A stretch of 64,000 nt of DNA from Sycobia sp. Sy_11 (Eukaryota > Arthropoda > Insecta > Hymenoptera > Epichrysomallidae), in the NCBI GenBank assembly GCA_018907035.1, contig JACCIC010000004.1, positions 8,193,501 through 8,257,500 of the forward strand. The letters run 5' to 3'. The translations under genes were made by a program, and so were the position numbers. Below, piece by piece: positions 35,941-47,579 of this stretch (the first letter of the stretch is position 1; each line of letters begins with the position of its first letter). The notes under the pieces are model-generated. The model was not told the DNA's origin. It saw only the letters and a list, made by a program, of their open reading frames with translations, and made no database searches.

Positions 35941-37100
35941 GTTCAGACCACATAAGCAATAAAATCACTCGTTGGCAATTTACCGAGGAATCTAATGTAC
36001 GATGCGAATTATAAAACCACTTTAAAATGCTCGTAGAAAGTTTATATTTTACCAATAAAATAATGCTTTTATATAGTGATTACCGCGATCAGACGATAAG
36101 CCCTCTCGAGACCGCAAAAAAATCGAAATGGCAGTCTCAAAAAAAAACAAATTTTTCGTTTAATAAAAATTAACTTCGCCTGTGTCTATATAGCTTTTAT
36201 CAATATTGAAACCCCCACGCTTATCCTATATATACTCATACGTTCGACAAAATAAAAATGAATTTCACATTCGGTTTCTCAATTCGAGTCGACGTTAGAA
36301 AATTCAAAGGGACCGATACAAATACAATCTAATATAATATCAATAACAAGGAACCTCGTGCTATAATTAATTAAAATTTTGTATATACATCTGAGAAAGC
36401 TCAATTTAACAATCGTGCATGTTAAGTTTATTGAAATGGACAATAAGAACAGAAAATAGTGATATAAATTTAATATAACGAAAAAACATTCAACTTGCAA
36501 CTTAAAAATATCATTTTTCTAAGAGTTGGTAAATACTCTTTTGAACATGTCTAGCTTCTTGCAGAAACTAGATAATGCAGAACACTTCATACATTCATGT
36601 GTATATTATCTATGTATGGATAAAATTAAAAATTACAAAAAAATAGTTGCTTCTTGTAAGTGTTGCGTAAAGCACAATTTTAAAGTGTAGTATATTATAT
36701 TATCTAATGTATATAGAATCCCAAGCCCTTTGAAGCAACAAGATTATCATTACGTTCTTTAGACGAGGCTGTGTACATTTAAAGAAGAAAAAATGCGCGA
36801 TCACGACAGTTGTAGGCACAATAATACGGCTTACATGCCCGGCACTCACCAAAATTTCTGTAATTTTCTTAACACGTCGATAGAGGCGCGACTGCGGCGG
36901 TCGTATATGTGCGGCCCAAAAATTATAATATACACGAAGCGCGGAAAAGTTCCTAAAAACGAACTTCGCGCGTACGTTAACGAAATTGCTTTTGCACGGC
37001 GCCTCAAAATCACGACTTTTTCATCGGTACAATTTTACGGCTCTCGGTGTCGCGGTCCCTCGCTCCGTCCGGGAAGGAAAAAAAATATACGCGCATGCAC
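35940..37100. other. AT-rich DNA, nothing recognised
   Basis: Unique sequence; the open frame starting at 36793 shows no domain and ends in a TA tract. Confidence 0.4.

Positions 37101-37103
<3 letters not shown>

Positions 37104-37146
<43 letters not shown>
37104..37146. repeat. (TA)21 microsatellite
   Basis: Pure dinucleotide tract. Confidence 0.9.
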
Positions 37147-37148
<2 letters not shown>

Positions 37149-37149
37149 A

Positions 37150-38378
37150 TTTCAAAATGAACCAACGACGCTCGCCAAAATGGTGCCGATCAATAGTTCG
37201 CCTCCCCACCCCCTTCCGCCCTTTGTATACGCTTAAAAGCTCGCGTAGCAACCGAGAGCTTTGCGGGAAAGCTTTCGGGATCTGCCGGGCATGGGGTGTT
37301 CGCATCCTACGTACAGACTCGAAACATGCCCCTCTCGAAGCCACCTACGATGTTTTAGGATTATATTTCAACGATATCGGATCGCTTGCGTTTCCTGAGA
37401 TATTTACAAAATTTATAATAAATGTTTCGAAATTAAAATCATATATATTTATATATTTTACATACTGTAATACGTCGTGGTAAAACCTTTCGTGTAAGTA
37501 TCGAATATAATCCGTGCTCGATTACAGACTTTCTTTTATTATTATAATATATATATATAATATATTAAAGGGCTCTAAAGTATCATCATAAGAATTTATT
37601 ACTAGTACTTTAGTGAGGCTCAATGAGGTTCAGTTATATGATTTTATAATAAAAATCCCTAATTTTTTTGGTTAAAAATGTGACTTTTACGGTTCCAATT
37701 AAACTTCAGACAAGTGTCCAACATTTTTGTTTCATACTCATGCTAGAGGCCTATTGTCATATTGAAAGTGACGTAGCTCGCGAATATTATTGCGACTCAA
37801 ACAGTAACTGTACGAAGCAAACGACAAAATCTTTGTTTCCAATGCTAAAAATTATGCAGGAATATATTGTCGCTCATACACATTCCCCTATTTGTCAAAG
37901 ATCAAAGAACATCGGCTGGATAATCGCGATCATGTGAGCTCAATAACGTGTACATATAATAATTATATGTACACAAATTTAGCCGATCTATCAATTTTCT
38001 TTATTAGTTTTTCCGTACCTTTAGTCGCCTCTTTATTTAGCCATCTCTCACCCTCCTCCTGGCTGCATTTGCGCAATGCGTGAGAAAATACAGAGATAGT
38101 ACAATAGTCTCTTTCCGAGTGCCGTTCTTCATAGGGAAATCGGAAAAATTGGAGTGAGCAGCGAAATAGGCGGTGGAGGGTGGCGAAACGGGAGCGAAAA
38201 TTCCAGAGCGGCGAGCCGCGCGACGTGTACAAATTGAAAAAACAGCTTCCTGGGTAAGGTGGGAGGGGGAGGGGGCTAAGAGGAAAAGAAGAAGGAGAAG
38301 GTAGAAAAAAGAGCCGCCAGAGGGAATCGATCGGTTCGGCTGACCAATCCCTGACTTACTTCCCACCCTTGTGTCTTC
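37150..38378. other. unique intronic DNA with one palindrome
   Basis: Apart from the palindrome at 37948-37974, no feature could be supported. Confidence 0.4.
37948..37974. repeat. 27-bp perfect palindrome
   Basis: Arms GTGTACATATAAT and ATTATATGTACAC around a single A. It could form a short cruciform; no protein site is claimed. Confidence 0.6.
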
Positions 38379-38379
38379 T

Positions 38380-38472
38380 CCTCTCTCTCTCTCTCTCTCT
38401 CGCCCCAATCATCCATTAATCAAGTAGCTCCCCCTCTTTCTCTCTTTATTTCATTCTCTCTCTCTTTCTTTC

Positions 38473-38521
<49 letters not shown>
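38380..38521. repeat. (CT)n pyrimidine tracts
   Basis: Pure CT at 38380-38401 and 38485-38521, with CTTT variants between. Confidence 0.9.
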
Positions 38522-38524
<3 letters not shown>

Positions 38525-38848
38525 TTCATTATACATCTTCCCATATACGCCGGAAACACAATTTAATTTTTCTACAAGGCACATATACAGATATACGTTA
38601 ATGTGTTATATTGTATATATAGAGATAAATGATGTATATTTTTGTTCTCTTGCCTTTTCAACAACTTCTTAAGAATTCGTAAACTTATCGTTATTAATGC
38701 AAAGCCTTCGAATTTTATGAATTAGCGCTCTTTCATACGCTTCATATATTTTTATATACATTCAACGAAAGCACAGCAAATGAATTCCGAAACGTATGCC
38801 GTCAATGTAGAATAATTTGGAACCAACGTTTTATTATATTCAATTATA

Positions 38849-39088
38849 CGCTAATATAATAATTTTCTGATAAGAAGTAAATATTTACTTGTTTTGTACC
38901 AAGCGAATCATTTTCTTAAATTATGAAAATATTCGCTATAGATTTAAAATACATGGTTTGACTTATAAGTGGACTCTTCTTATATCAAGTAAATATTTCC
39001 TTCACTTAAGCACACTTGTCCAATTTGAAAAACAAAATTTTAGTACAAATCAAGAAAATAATTACTTGATAACAGGCTTTTTTCAGCG
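38849..39088 (+). mobile_element. MITE-like element, copy 3 (240 bp, TA-flanked)
   Basis: Same family and orientation as copy 2: CTGATAAGAAGTAAATATTT near the left end, then TTGTACCAAG, a block around GAAAATATTCGCTATAGATT, and the right end TTTTTTCAGCG before TA. It is more diverged than copies 1 and 2. A further AAGTAAATATTT fragment at about 39220-39232 may be a remnant of another copy. Confidence 0.65.
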
Positions 39089-39414
39089 TATGCATCGTGC
39101 AACTTTTTAACTAATCATTCGTAAACTTATACATAAGTTTGAATTCCAAATACGTATAACACTTGTATGTGACATTTAAGATGAAAATTATTCCTTAAAA
39201 AAAACTATTTTTTTCCGAAAAGTAAATATTTGTATAATAATATTCTTAAATATTTATTAATTTATTAGTCGGTGATTTTTATTTTTAATAGTACACAAAT
39301 GAAAATTCACTTGTAAGGGTCACTTCAGTACGAAAAATTCAGTTTTTATTTTTTCGAATCGCACCCCCACCACCAACGCACATATCAGAGCTCGTATCTT
39401 CTCGTCTATATTTC

Positions 39415-39417
<3 letters not shown>

Positions 39418-39456
<39 letters not shown>
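39418..39456. repeat. (CT)18 microsatellite
   Basis: Nearly pure dinucleotide tract. Confidence 0.9.
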
Positions 39457-39459
<3 letters not shown>

Positions 39460-39596
39460 TTTTCTCCTATACTACCCGCGTAATGACTGTACACGAACGG
39501 TTATAAACCGCCGCCACGTCCGGGCCGCGGTCACAGTCGCGAACGTTTAACTTTTTTTCCCATCGTTCGTGAGCATCCCGTTTATTATATATACCT

Positions 39597-39598
<2 letters not shown>

Positions 39599-39651
<53 letters not shown>
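39599..39651. repeat. (TA)26 microsatellite
   Basis: Flanked by CCTATA and TATAGG, so the whole is palindromic. Confidence 0.9.
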
Positions 39652-39652
<1 letters not shown>

Positions 39653-39653
<1 letters not shown>

Positions 39654-40026
39654 TATGTATTTATGTATGTATAGTATTCAGACACGTCGTAGCGCGGGAC
39701 TCCTATACTAATTTTCGCGCCGACGCGCTGAGCGAGGCTCGCCTCTCTGGCGCGGAAACGAGCTCTCGAGCTGGAAAGGGCGATAAAGGGGCCCGAGAGG
39801 GGAGAGGGGCAAGGGAAGAAACTACAGAGCACGGAAGGAAAGTTATAATTGCGCGTAGCTGTAGCGCCCGATGAAAAGCCTGTATTTCTATATCTATATA
39901 TGTATAACACGATAAACGCGTGTCCATGCACACGCGCCTGCGTCCTTCCGGTTGTTATTATATAGCGATACCGATCTTGAGGAATTTTTTCCTAAACCTA
40001 GAATTCTCTCTTCTATATAAGTTAAG

Positions 40027-40066
<40 letters not shown>

Positions 40067-41085
40067 TTTGCAAATTGAGTATGTTTTTTTCAATCTCAAT
40101 TCCAAGAACAAAAGAAAAACATGACTGTTGACTTTCAAGGCAATCACTCAGACGTTTATCAAATATAGATATACTTACGGTTTTATTTTGGCAGTTGGTG
40201 TTATAAGTATTTGCACTTTATTCTAGCCTGTATAAAAAAATTCATCAATAAATCTTACGAGAAAATAGTATATTATAGAATTTTCAAATATAATATTTGT
40301 CACATAACTTATTCTTTTCCAATTTTTACGTATTAATAACTGAATAAGAGAACTGTACATCAACAGATACACACGCGCGCCCGTATGTATTTATGTATAT
40401 GTATGTACACAAATAGGCGAAATTGTAGAATATTCCAATAGTTTACCTTTTGTAATGTTCAAATATAATATGTTCTACATACCGGGGCGTTGGAAGCTTC
40501 GAACTCCCACGGATTATTTAGAAGAACTATAGTATACGATTGAGATATTCAAAGTATTATGCGAACCGTCCGAATGTATGAAAATATGCGAATATTCGTT
40601 CAACGTTCAGCGCGAATAATTTCAAGAGTAATCTGTATCGCTGGTTTGTAACCAGATGTTGCCATAAGTTTTGCGATGACTTTCGAGATTACTTCGATAT
40701 ATCTATTCGAGCCCTCTATGATAATTCTAATCGAAAATGGAGAAAAATCGAAGCTTCTGCCTTTTGATTTATCTTAAAAAACGTGAATATAGAGTTGAGC
40801 AAGGCTTCGAAGTTAGGAATCACGCACACTCGAGGAACATTAGGAACAATCGTCTCATTCACTTTGATCGACAAAAGGCAATGCATGGATTTCATAATAA
40901 CGAGCATATATATAACATTTTATCGTGAAGAACATAGGTTTAAAATAAACAGCGCGAGATAGATAGAGAAAGAAATACGGAAAAAGGAGGAGGAGGCGAA
41001 AAATGGAACGAGCCCATCGCGCGCGTGCACTCAGCGGTGAAAAATTCGTTCGAAGTGTATGGGGTGAGAAGGAGAGAACGAGAGT

Positions 41086-41121
<36 letters not shown>

Positions 41122-41723
41122 CGTGCGCGCCTCGATTCATTATCGGTATCGCGTTAATTTCCGGCTCGATTAGTCACGAGGACCGGCACCCTCTCTCCTT
41201 CTCTCGAATGTATATGTATATATACATTGCGAGGGCGCTGAAGCAGAGAGGGAGAGAGAGAGAGAGAGAGAGAGGGGGGGAAGGGGAGGGAAACGGAAAG
41301 TAAGAAAATAATATCCGCCGTTTTCGAGGAGCGTGACGAAGGCGCATCTCTTGTGTCTGTCTCGTCTGTGACTTTGAGGGTGAATTCATTAGAAGGAGGA
41401 GTAAAAGGAGAGAGAAACGGAGAGAACTTTTGGAAACGAGCACGACGCGTTGGTAAATACAATGGAATATTGAGATCTGGACGAGACGACTTGGTACATA
41501 TCTTTTTTTTGCTTTTATATTATATATATAATATGCAGAGAGATGATAATCCACAAGTGAATATTGTATACTGGGAAGAACTCCCTACATGTATGGTATA
41601 GGTACATTGAAACGATCCATTACGCGCGACTTCCAAATATTTACCCCACTGGGAACGGAATTGGAAATAACCGTTCTTATATACGACGTTAAAAGCGTCA
41701 ACTGCGAAAGGGGCGGTGTATTA

Positions 41724-41727
<4 letters not shown>
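39653..41727. other. mixed intronic DNA with short GA tracts
   Basis: Holds (GA)n at 40031-40063, 41090-41118 and 41245-41275. No coding sequence recognised. Confidence 0.4.

Positions 41728-41777
<50 letters not shown>
41728..41777. repeat. (TA)25 microsatellite
   Basis: Pure dinucleotide tract. Confidence 0.9.
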
Positions 41778-41784
<7 letters not shown>

Positions 41785-42840
41785 CACACATAAGTACATA
41801 TACGCATTGTGTCGTATTGTACCTAGATCCTGGAAAGCTCGAATGAAAGTCCTAGGGGAAATCGATATTCTCTCCAATGCCGTAGCGCGTGCGTTTCGTC
41901 CGACATTTTGTGAAAGAAACGCGCGGAATTCCCGCGAGACGCCGAGCATTCGCGTTTCCTCCTAAAACGGAGGGAGATGGGGTGGGTTTCTTTTTGCTCG
42001 CGAGCTAGCAGCTGCCCGCCTTGTGTTCCCGGTTTACGTCAATATATTGCAGTAAGGACTGTGTCTGTATTATTTTTAGACGACCAAGAACTACTCCAAG
42101 GTTAATGTCTTGGAATATCTAGACTCTTTCGTTTGAAAAATGCACGTTCTGTCAGAAGCTCAGTAATTGCAGAATAAAGAATAAGAGTATTTAGAATAAT
42201 GCAGAATAAAGAATAAAGATATTGAATGTTACGTAAGGTTCCATGTATCGAAGCCCGAAATTGGCCTGAGAAAAAACAAACAATATTGAAAAATTTTTTT
42301 TCTCGAATTTGGCAAATAAAATATATGGCACGTTGAAATCGTTCTGAATTATAAAGCATATAATTATTTAATGTGATTTCATAGTAAATGTTAATTTTAT
42401 CAAGTTCTGCGCGCCGCACATAAAGTACTAAAATCATAGATTATTTCTTCTATGAATCGCATCAGCATTGAGGGAAAAATATACAGGAATGTCGGATTAT
42501 AGGTTATACTCGCCTATATTATTAGATTTACGTATACATTATTTCCTTATTTCGGCTTTCACAGTGAGGAAAACGCAATTAGAAACTCGCGTCAATTCCC
42601 ATCTTTTCGTTTCGACCGATAGACACAGAGGGGAGGAAAAGGAAGAGTAGTATTTCAGAGGACCCTATATAACATATCTATGTATTGGAGTTTATAGTAT
42701 CTTGGAGTGCAAAGCCGCGCGCGCGTTCGTCCGCCATTCGAGATAATCGATCGAGTAGCTCTCTTCCATGTATATCTAAGTATATCAATCGAGCACAATA
42801 CAGAAAATCGCTCGTATGTATATATTTTATACCATACACA
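41778..42840. other. unique intronic DNA, nothing recognised
   Basis: Contains a small direct duplication (GCAGAATAAAGAATA at 42169 and 42201, period 32). Confidence 0.4.
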
Positions 42841-42845
42841 CACAC

Positions 42846-42846
<1 letters not shown>

Positions 42847-42898
<52 letters not shown>

Positions 42899-42915
42899 CA
42901 TATACATATATATAC
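42847..42915. repeat. (TA)n microsatellite with CA steps
   Basis: TA tract broken by TACA steps. Confidence 0.85.
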
Positions 42916-42929
42916 GCAACCCTCCGTAA

Positions 42930-43276
42930 TATACACGAGCAATGGTGCGTGCGCTCGAGAGTAGACAGGGGCAAAGGAGGTGTACGCGACCATATCTATA
43001 CACGCACAGAGGGGTGGGGATACGGGGGCGCGGGACTTTCCAGCGAGTCATGCCCCTCGGGGGTTGTAGCTCCCCCCCCCCTCTCCCCCGGCCCTTCCCC
43101 CGGGCATCGCGCGCGCGCACGATATATATTCGTATTTCTTCGTTTCGGCGCGCGAGCGGTCGAGCTCCCCCCTCCTTCCTCTTTTTTTTCTCGCCCTCTC
43201 TATTCCTGTACACGTATACCCGCGGCTTCCCTTTTTTTTCTCTTCACGTTTCATTAATAAAAGTCTCGGCCTCCTT

Positions 43277-43315
<39 letters not shown>

Positions 43316-43530
43316 GCCTCTCCCTCCCCCCCTAGCCTCCTGCCGCGCACGTTTTTATTTTTCTGCGAAGGGAGGGGGCAGGTGGGCGATATTATGTACG
43401 CGGGGCCACAGCTGCACGCGCGGGGCGCGACGGATTCGTCCGTTCGCCCGGAGAGGGCCCGCCTATAATGAGCGCGCATTGCGCAAAAGCCCCGACTGCG
43501 CGGGATTCTCTTATTGGCGCGTGTTGTAAA
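42930..43530. other. CpG-rich patch
   Basis: GC-rich with C runs and a (CT)n tract at 43280-43311. The open frames are compositional. Confidence 0.4.
43280..43311. repeat. (TC)16 microsatellite
   Basis: Pure dinucleotide tract. Confidence 0.9.
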
Positions 43531-43556
43531 ATATAATATAATTTTATATATGTATA

Positions 43557-43564
<8 letters not shown>

Positions 43565-43595
<31 letters not shown>

Positions 43596-43630
43596 ATGTA
43601 TGTATGCATGTATGTATGCATGTATGTATA
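43565..43630. repeat. (TA)n-(TATG)n compound repeat
   Basis: TA to 43591, then ATGT/ATGC tetranucleotide units. Confidence 0.85.
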
Positions 43631-43907
43631 CATAGATTTAAAATGCTAGCTAGATAGACAGATATAAGAAAATTAAGGCGAATAATGTCCGAACTTAAAA
43701 GCCGCATTGAAGGAAACCGAAAAGTGTACATAAAAAATAAATTGTCGAAATATATTTTTAGTATTTCTCCTAAAAATCAATACTTTTTTTTAACTGTTTC
43801 TTATCTTATATATAGTGTAAGTTCAACCGTCTGAAGTAAACAAACAAACCCCTCCATTCCCGTTTTGTGATATTCACGCAATGACTCTTGTAAGTCACGA
43901 CTCTATA

Positions 43908-43909
<2 letters not shown>

Positions 43910-43954
<45 letters not shown>
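43910..43954. repeat. (TA)22 microsatellite
   Basis: Pure dinucleotide tract. Confidence 0.9.
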
Positions 43955-43958
<4 letters not shown>

Positions 43959-44961
43959 CTCGAGTGTTCTGAGTCTTTGCAACTCGCAAATGGCCAAAAA
44001 ATTTGTATCTATTTATACACAAGATCAATGTTTTCTGATATATGTACCTTATCATGTTATTTATTCGGAATCTATTCATAAGCCATGTAAATGTTTCTCA
44101 AAAATGTATGCAAACTATAGCGATTCCTTGCAATACTCTCATTTTCCTCGGTGAAAATTGCTTCACTGCTTAAAATTAGTATAATTTTCACTGCTAACTC
44201 ATAGAGAATATTCACCTGTTATCATATTGGCGATAAATATAGTAAAAAAATTGACCGCAGTGTAATATTCAATGTTCGTTTAATTATAATTGAAATGTAG
44301 AAATTATCAGAATCTCTCGAGATTATTCTGGAAGGCAAACCTACGAGTGTATACATATGGCGCTCAAGTCATTTCGAAGCATGAAAGCCGAAACTGACGC
44401 GTATGCCACGCGCGGAACATCCAAAGTGAATTAGAACGTTTGCAACCCCTTAGTTTCATGCGAGACGCGAACAATCAACGGCTCTTGGCTCAGAGAAAGA
44501 GAGAGAGAGAGAGACAGAGAGAGAACTCATAAGCGCATCATCAATCTCTATCGAAATCATGAAAATGGAACCCGGATGAAGATTGCAGCGCGCACGCGTG
44601 TATGGAGTTTCGCGGCAGCGCTCCGGGGACATTTCAATTTCCGGATTAAATTGTGGATTATCATAAATCCGCCGTCAATTGCCGGGACGCGCGATTCGCG
44701 CTGCTTTCGTGTGCACCCTTGTACGTGTATAAGTATAATAAACACATATAGCGCAGCGCGTTCGTTCTACCGAAACCTCCTCCTCCTCCTCCTCGGCCCC
44801 CCTCCCTCCTGCAGGAACGTAACAATCGGCCGGTCGCCCCGCCGTGTAATATCGGCTTTGGAGAGACGCGTGAACGCCTCGATGAAAAATTAGCCCGGCC
44901 TGAGCGTCGTCGCGGCCCTCCTTTGACTTTTACGAATCTCTCACAATGGCGGAGGGGGGAG

Positions 44962-45000
<39 letters not shown>
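44962..45000. repeat. (CT)n microsatellite
   Basis: One TT interruption. Confidence 0.9.
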
Positions 45001-45001
<1 letters not shown>

Positions 45002-45107
45002 CACCCCCTTTTTTATACACGCATTATTTTCCCGCTCCTCTATATTATACGTATATACGTATGGTTCTTTTACCTGAGAGGCATTTTTCGCAACCTCATC
45101 CTACTGA

Positions 45108-45112
<5 letters not shown>

Positions 45113-45163
<51 letters not shown>
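45113..45163. repeat. (TA)25 microsatellite
   Basis: Pure dinucleotide tract. Confidence 0.9.
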
Positions 45164-45166
<3 letters not shown>

Positions 45167-45363
45167 CGGCGCGACGGCGCGGCGGTGGTGGCGGCACCAG
45201 CAGCAGCAGCAGCAGCAACAGCTTTAGCTTTAGCTTCTTCGAAAAATTTTCGAGGAGCCATCAGCGACAGAAAGAAAGAGAGGTAGAGAGTCGCTCAGCC
45301 GAGCACAATGCGGCGCGTTGAAAAATTTTGAAATGGGTAGATACAGAAAGAAAGAGGAAGGCA

Positions 45364-45371
<8 letters not shown>

Positions 45372-45400
<29 letters not shown>
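45372..45400. repeat. (GA)14 microsatellite
   Basis: Pure dinucleotide tract. Confidence 0.9.
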
Positions 45401-45409
<9 letters not shown>

Positions 45410-45699
45410 AAGGTAAAACCTTAAAACTGATTACCGGCCGGCGCGCGCCTGGGATCGTACGCAATACGATGAGAACGTCTCTCGTTGGGAATCGTTCGCG
45501 GGTCGACGCGGGAGTATAGGAGGGCAAGGGCGCCGTGGTTCTGCGCCACGTCGCTGCCACAGCCCCGCGGTGGGGGGAGGGGGCGGGCAACGAGGAAGGT
45601 TCAGAAAATCAAAGGCGTGGGCGTTGGCTCTTGTTTTTTTCCTTCGTCGGCCGGCACGTAAGCCGCCCGTAATCGATTTCCAGCCCCTTGTATTGTGTA

Positions 45700-46720
45700 T
45701 TATATACACGGATTCTATATTGTGCCGTTGTCATTGGTTAATAATTATATATATCTGCTCGAGAGTGGGTGTGCTTAACTTCTGCAGTTGATGCCAATCA
45801 TTATATGCATATTTTGTGTATTATTGTAATTTTTGGAGTTGGAGACTCGAAGATTTGAATGCGGCGCCAAACGTTACATATGCATATATATATATACATA
45901 TATATATCACACTGAAATCTAAGGATTCAATGATAAAAATCCAGTGCTTTCTTTCTTCAGCCTTTCTTTATTGTTTATTGATTATTCATTAAAATATGAG
46001 ACCCGATGGCTTCTTCAACAAAAAAGCACCTACTTGTGAAATTATCGATTATCTCTCAACGAATTTATTAATAAAATAATTATGTATGCCTTTATTATTC
46101 ATGCTCGTGCACAGAAGTTATACGAAATTCGAACGCAGTCACCCTATATTCTTATTCAGCTGCAATCGTTGATATTCAAGTAGATTTAAAAAAAGTACGT
46201 TTTTATGAATTTTTATGCGTATCGGATTATAAAAAGAGAAGAAAAATCTGTATTTCTATAAAAAATATTTTAATTATACAATGCATAAAATATTATTATT
46301 GCAATTAATAACAGATTTTTAATTTTGTAAGGTGTAATATGTAATATGATAATTTTTCGAAGACGGAAAAATTAAAAAAACTAGTCTTAAAAATTATCGA
46401 TATTTTATGTGTATTTTCCTCAATTCATAAATCGTTAAAACTACATAAGAACAGCGCATCATATATTCTCTAAATTTTTATCTAAGTGAATATTGTACTT
46501 ATTTTTAAGAGCGAGTACTATAATGAACTTATTTTTAAGCATTATAAATTACTAAAATTTTTATATTTTAGAAAATTACATAATCTGCATTAAAAATAAA
46601 TATTTACGTATGGAACGTCGCCCAAGCTGACAATACGAGCGGACAACGGCCCATTATTATTTTAATTTTCGAAAAACCTATAATACAAGCCTTCCCTAAA
46701 AATTTCTCGGAATTCTCCAC
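45700..46720. other. AT-rich DNA, nothing recognised
   Basis: Strongly AT-rich. A CACTGAAA word at about 45910 resembles the MITE ends, but no partner end was found. Confidence 0.35.
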
Positions 46721-46866
46721 AGTCACGCCGAGAGAGGGCGAGCGCAAGCGTGCCCGCGCGCAAATAAGTTATTATATATTTAGCATAAAGCCCCAATAAT
46801 CCGCGGCGGTCTCGCCGTCGTCGGCCGCGCGGAGCCTAAAAATCCGGCGCGAAAGCTCAAGAAAAA

Positions 46867-46874
<8 letters not shown>

Positions 46875-46905
<31 letters not shown>
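46875..46905. repeat. (CT)15 microsatellite
   Basis: Pure dinucleotide tract. Confidence 0.9.
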
Positions 46906-46908
<3 letters not shown>

Positions 46909-47059
46909 GAAGGGAATTCCCAGGTCCTCTTCCCCTACCACCATCGCCTCATTGGAATCTCACCGGCGAGCTATATATACACGTACATACATACCGAGCG
47001 GATCGGGCAAGTGCGCTGTGAGAATCTTGTTGATTTAGGATAGATATGTATCGGAAGTG

Positions 47060-47062
<3 letters not shown>

Positions 47063-47110
<48 letters not shown>
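47063..47110. repeat. (TA)24 microsatellite
   Basis: Pure dinucleotide tract. Confidence 0.9.
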
Positions 47111-47111
<1 letters not shown>

Positions 47112-47368
47112 TGGGACAGAAGTCGGCCCTGTCACCTGAAGCACCATTAGAGCACTCCCCTTCCCCCTCCCCAACCACGCTTCTTCGCCTCCTGCCAGTC
47201 TTCGACGTCGTCGGCCCCGGTGCCGCGTATTATGTACGTTCGAACGCTTCCAACCTGTCATTATGTATAGCGTCGAGAGTCTCTCCTTCGTTCTCCGCGG
47301 ACTCTTCGGCGCGACGCGGCACGGCGGTTTGCGGCTGTTGAGCTGCTCCCGGTCACTCGGTCCATACT

Positions 47369-47369
<1 letters not shown>

Positions 47370-47430
<61 letters not shown>
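47370..47430. repeat. (CT)n microsatellite
   Basis: About 60 nt with one TT interruption. Confidence 0.9.
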
Positions 47431-47433
<3 letters not shown>

Positions 47434-47579
47434 TCTCTCACTCTATCTTTCTTTTTTTCTCCCCCTGCTGGCTCTATTATAAAATACCGGGTGATTCATC
47501 TGTCAGCCGAAAGAGTTTTTCAGATTTCTTCCCCTGCCCCTCCGCTCCTTCACTTCGTTTTTTTCCGCTATATGTAGGT

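Larger units (their letters stand above)
44560..45700. other. CpG-rich patch with GA/CT, TA and CAG tracts
   Basis: Two GC-rich blocks (44560-44900 and 45165-45600) separated by (CT)n and (TA)n. The CAG run at 45197-45218 is followed by two GCTTTA units. Confidence 0.4.

Noticed and set aside
40480..40530. TTCGAACTCCCAC resembling part of a tRNA T-arm
   Set aside because: No A-box-like sequence at tRNA spacing and no stem pairing.
41370..41400. Second candidate for the exon completing ETGE (gag/ggtgaattc)
   Set aside because: Joining in the required phase produces an immediate stop codon.
44140..44285. Possible MITE ending in ccgcagtg next to TA
   Set aside because: The left end does not match convincingly and no second copy was found.
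47480..47500. ccgggtgattcat, resembling a transposon terminus
   Set aside because: No opposing end could be found nearby.
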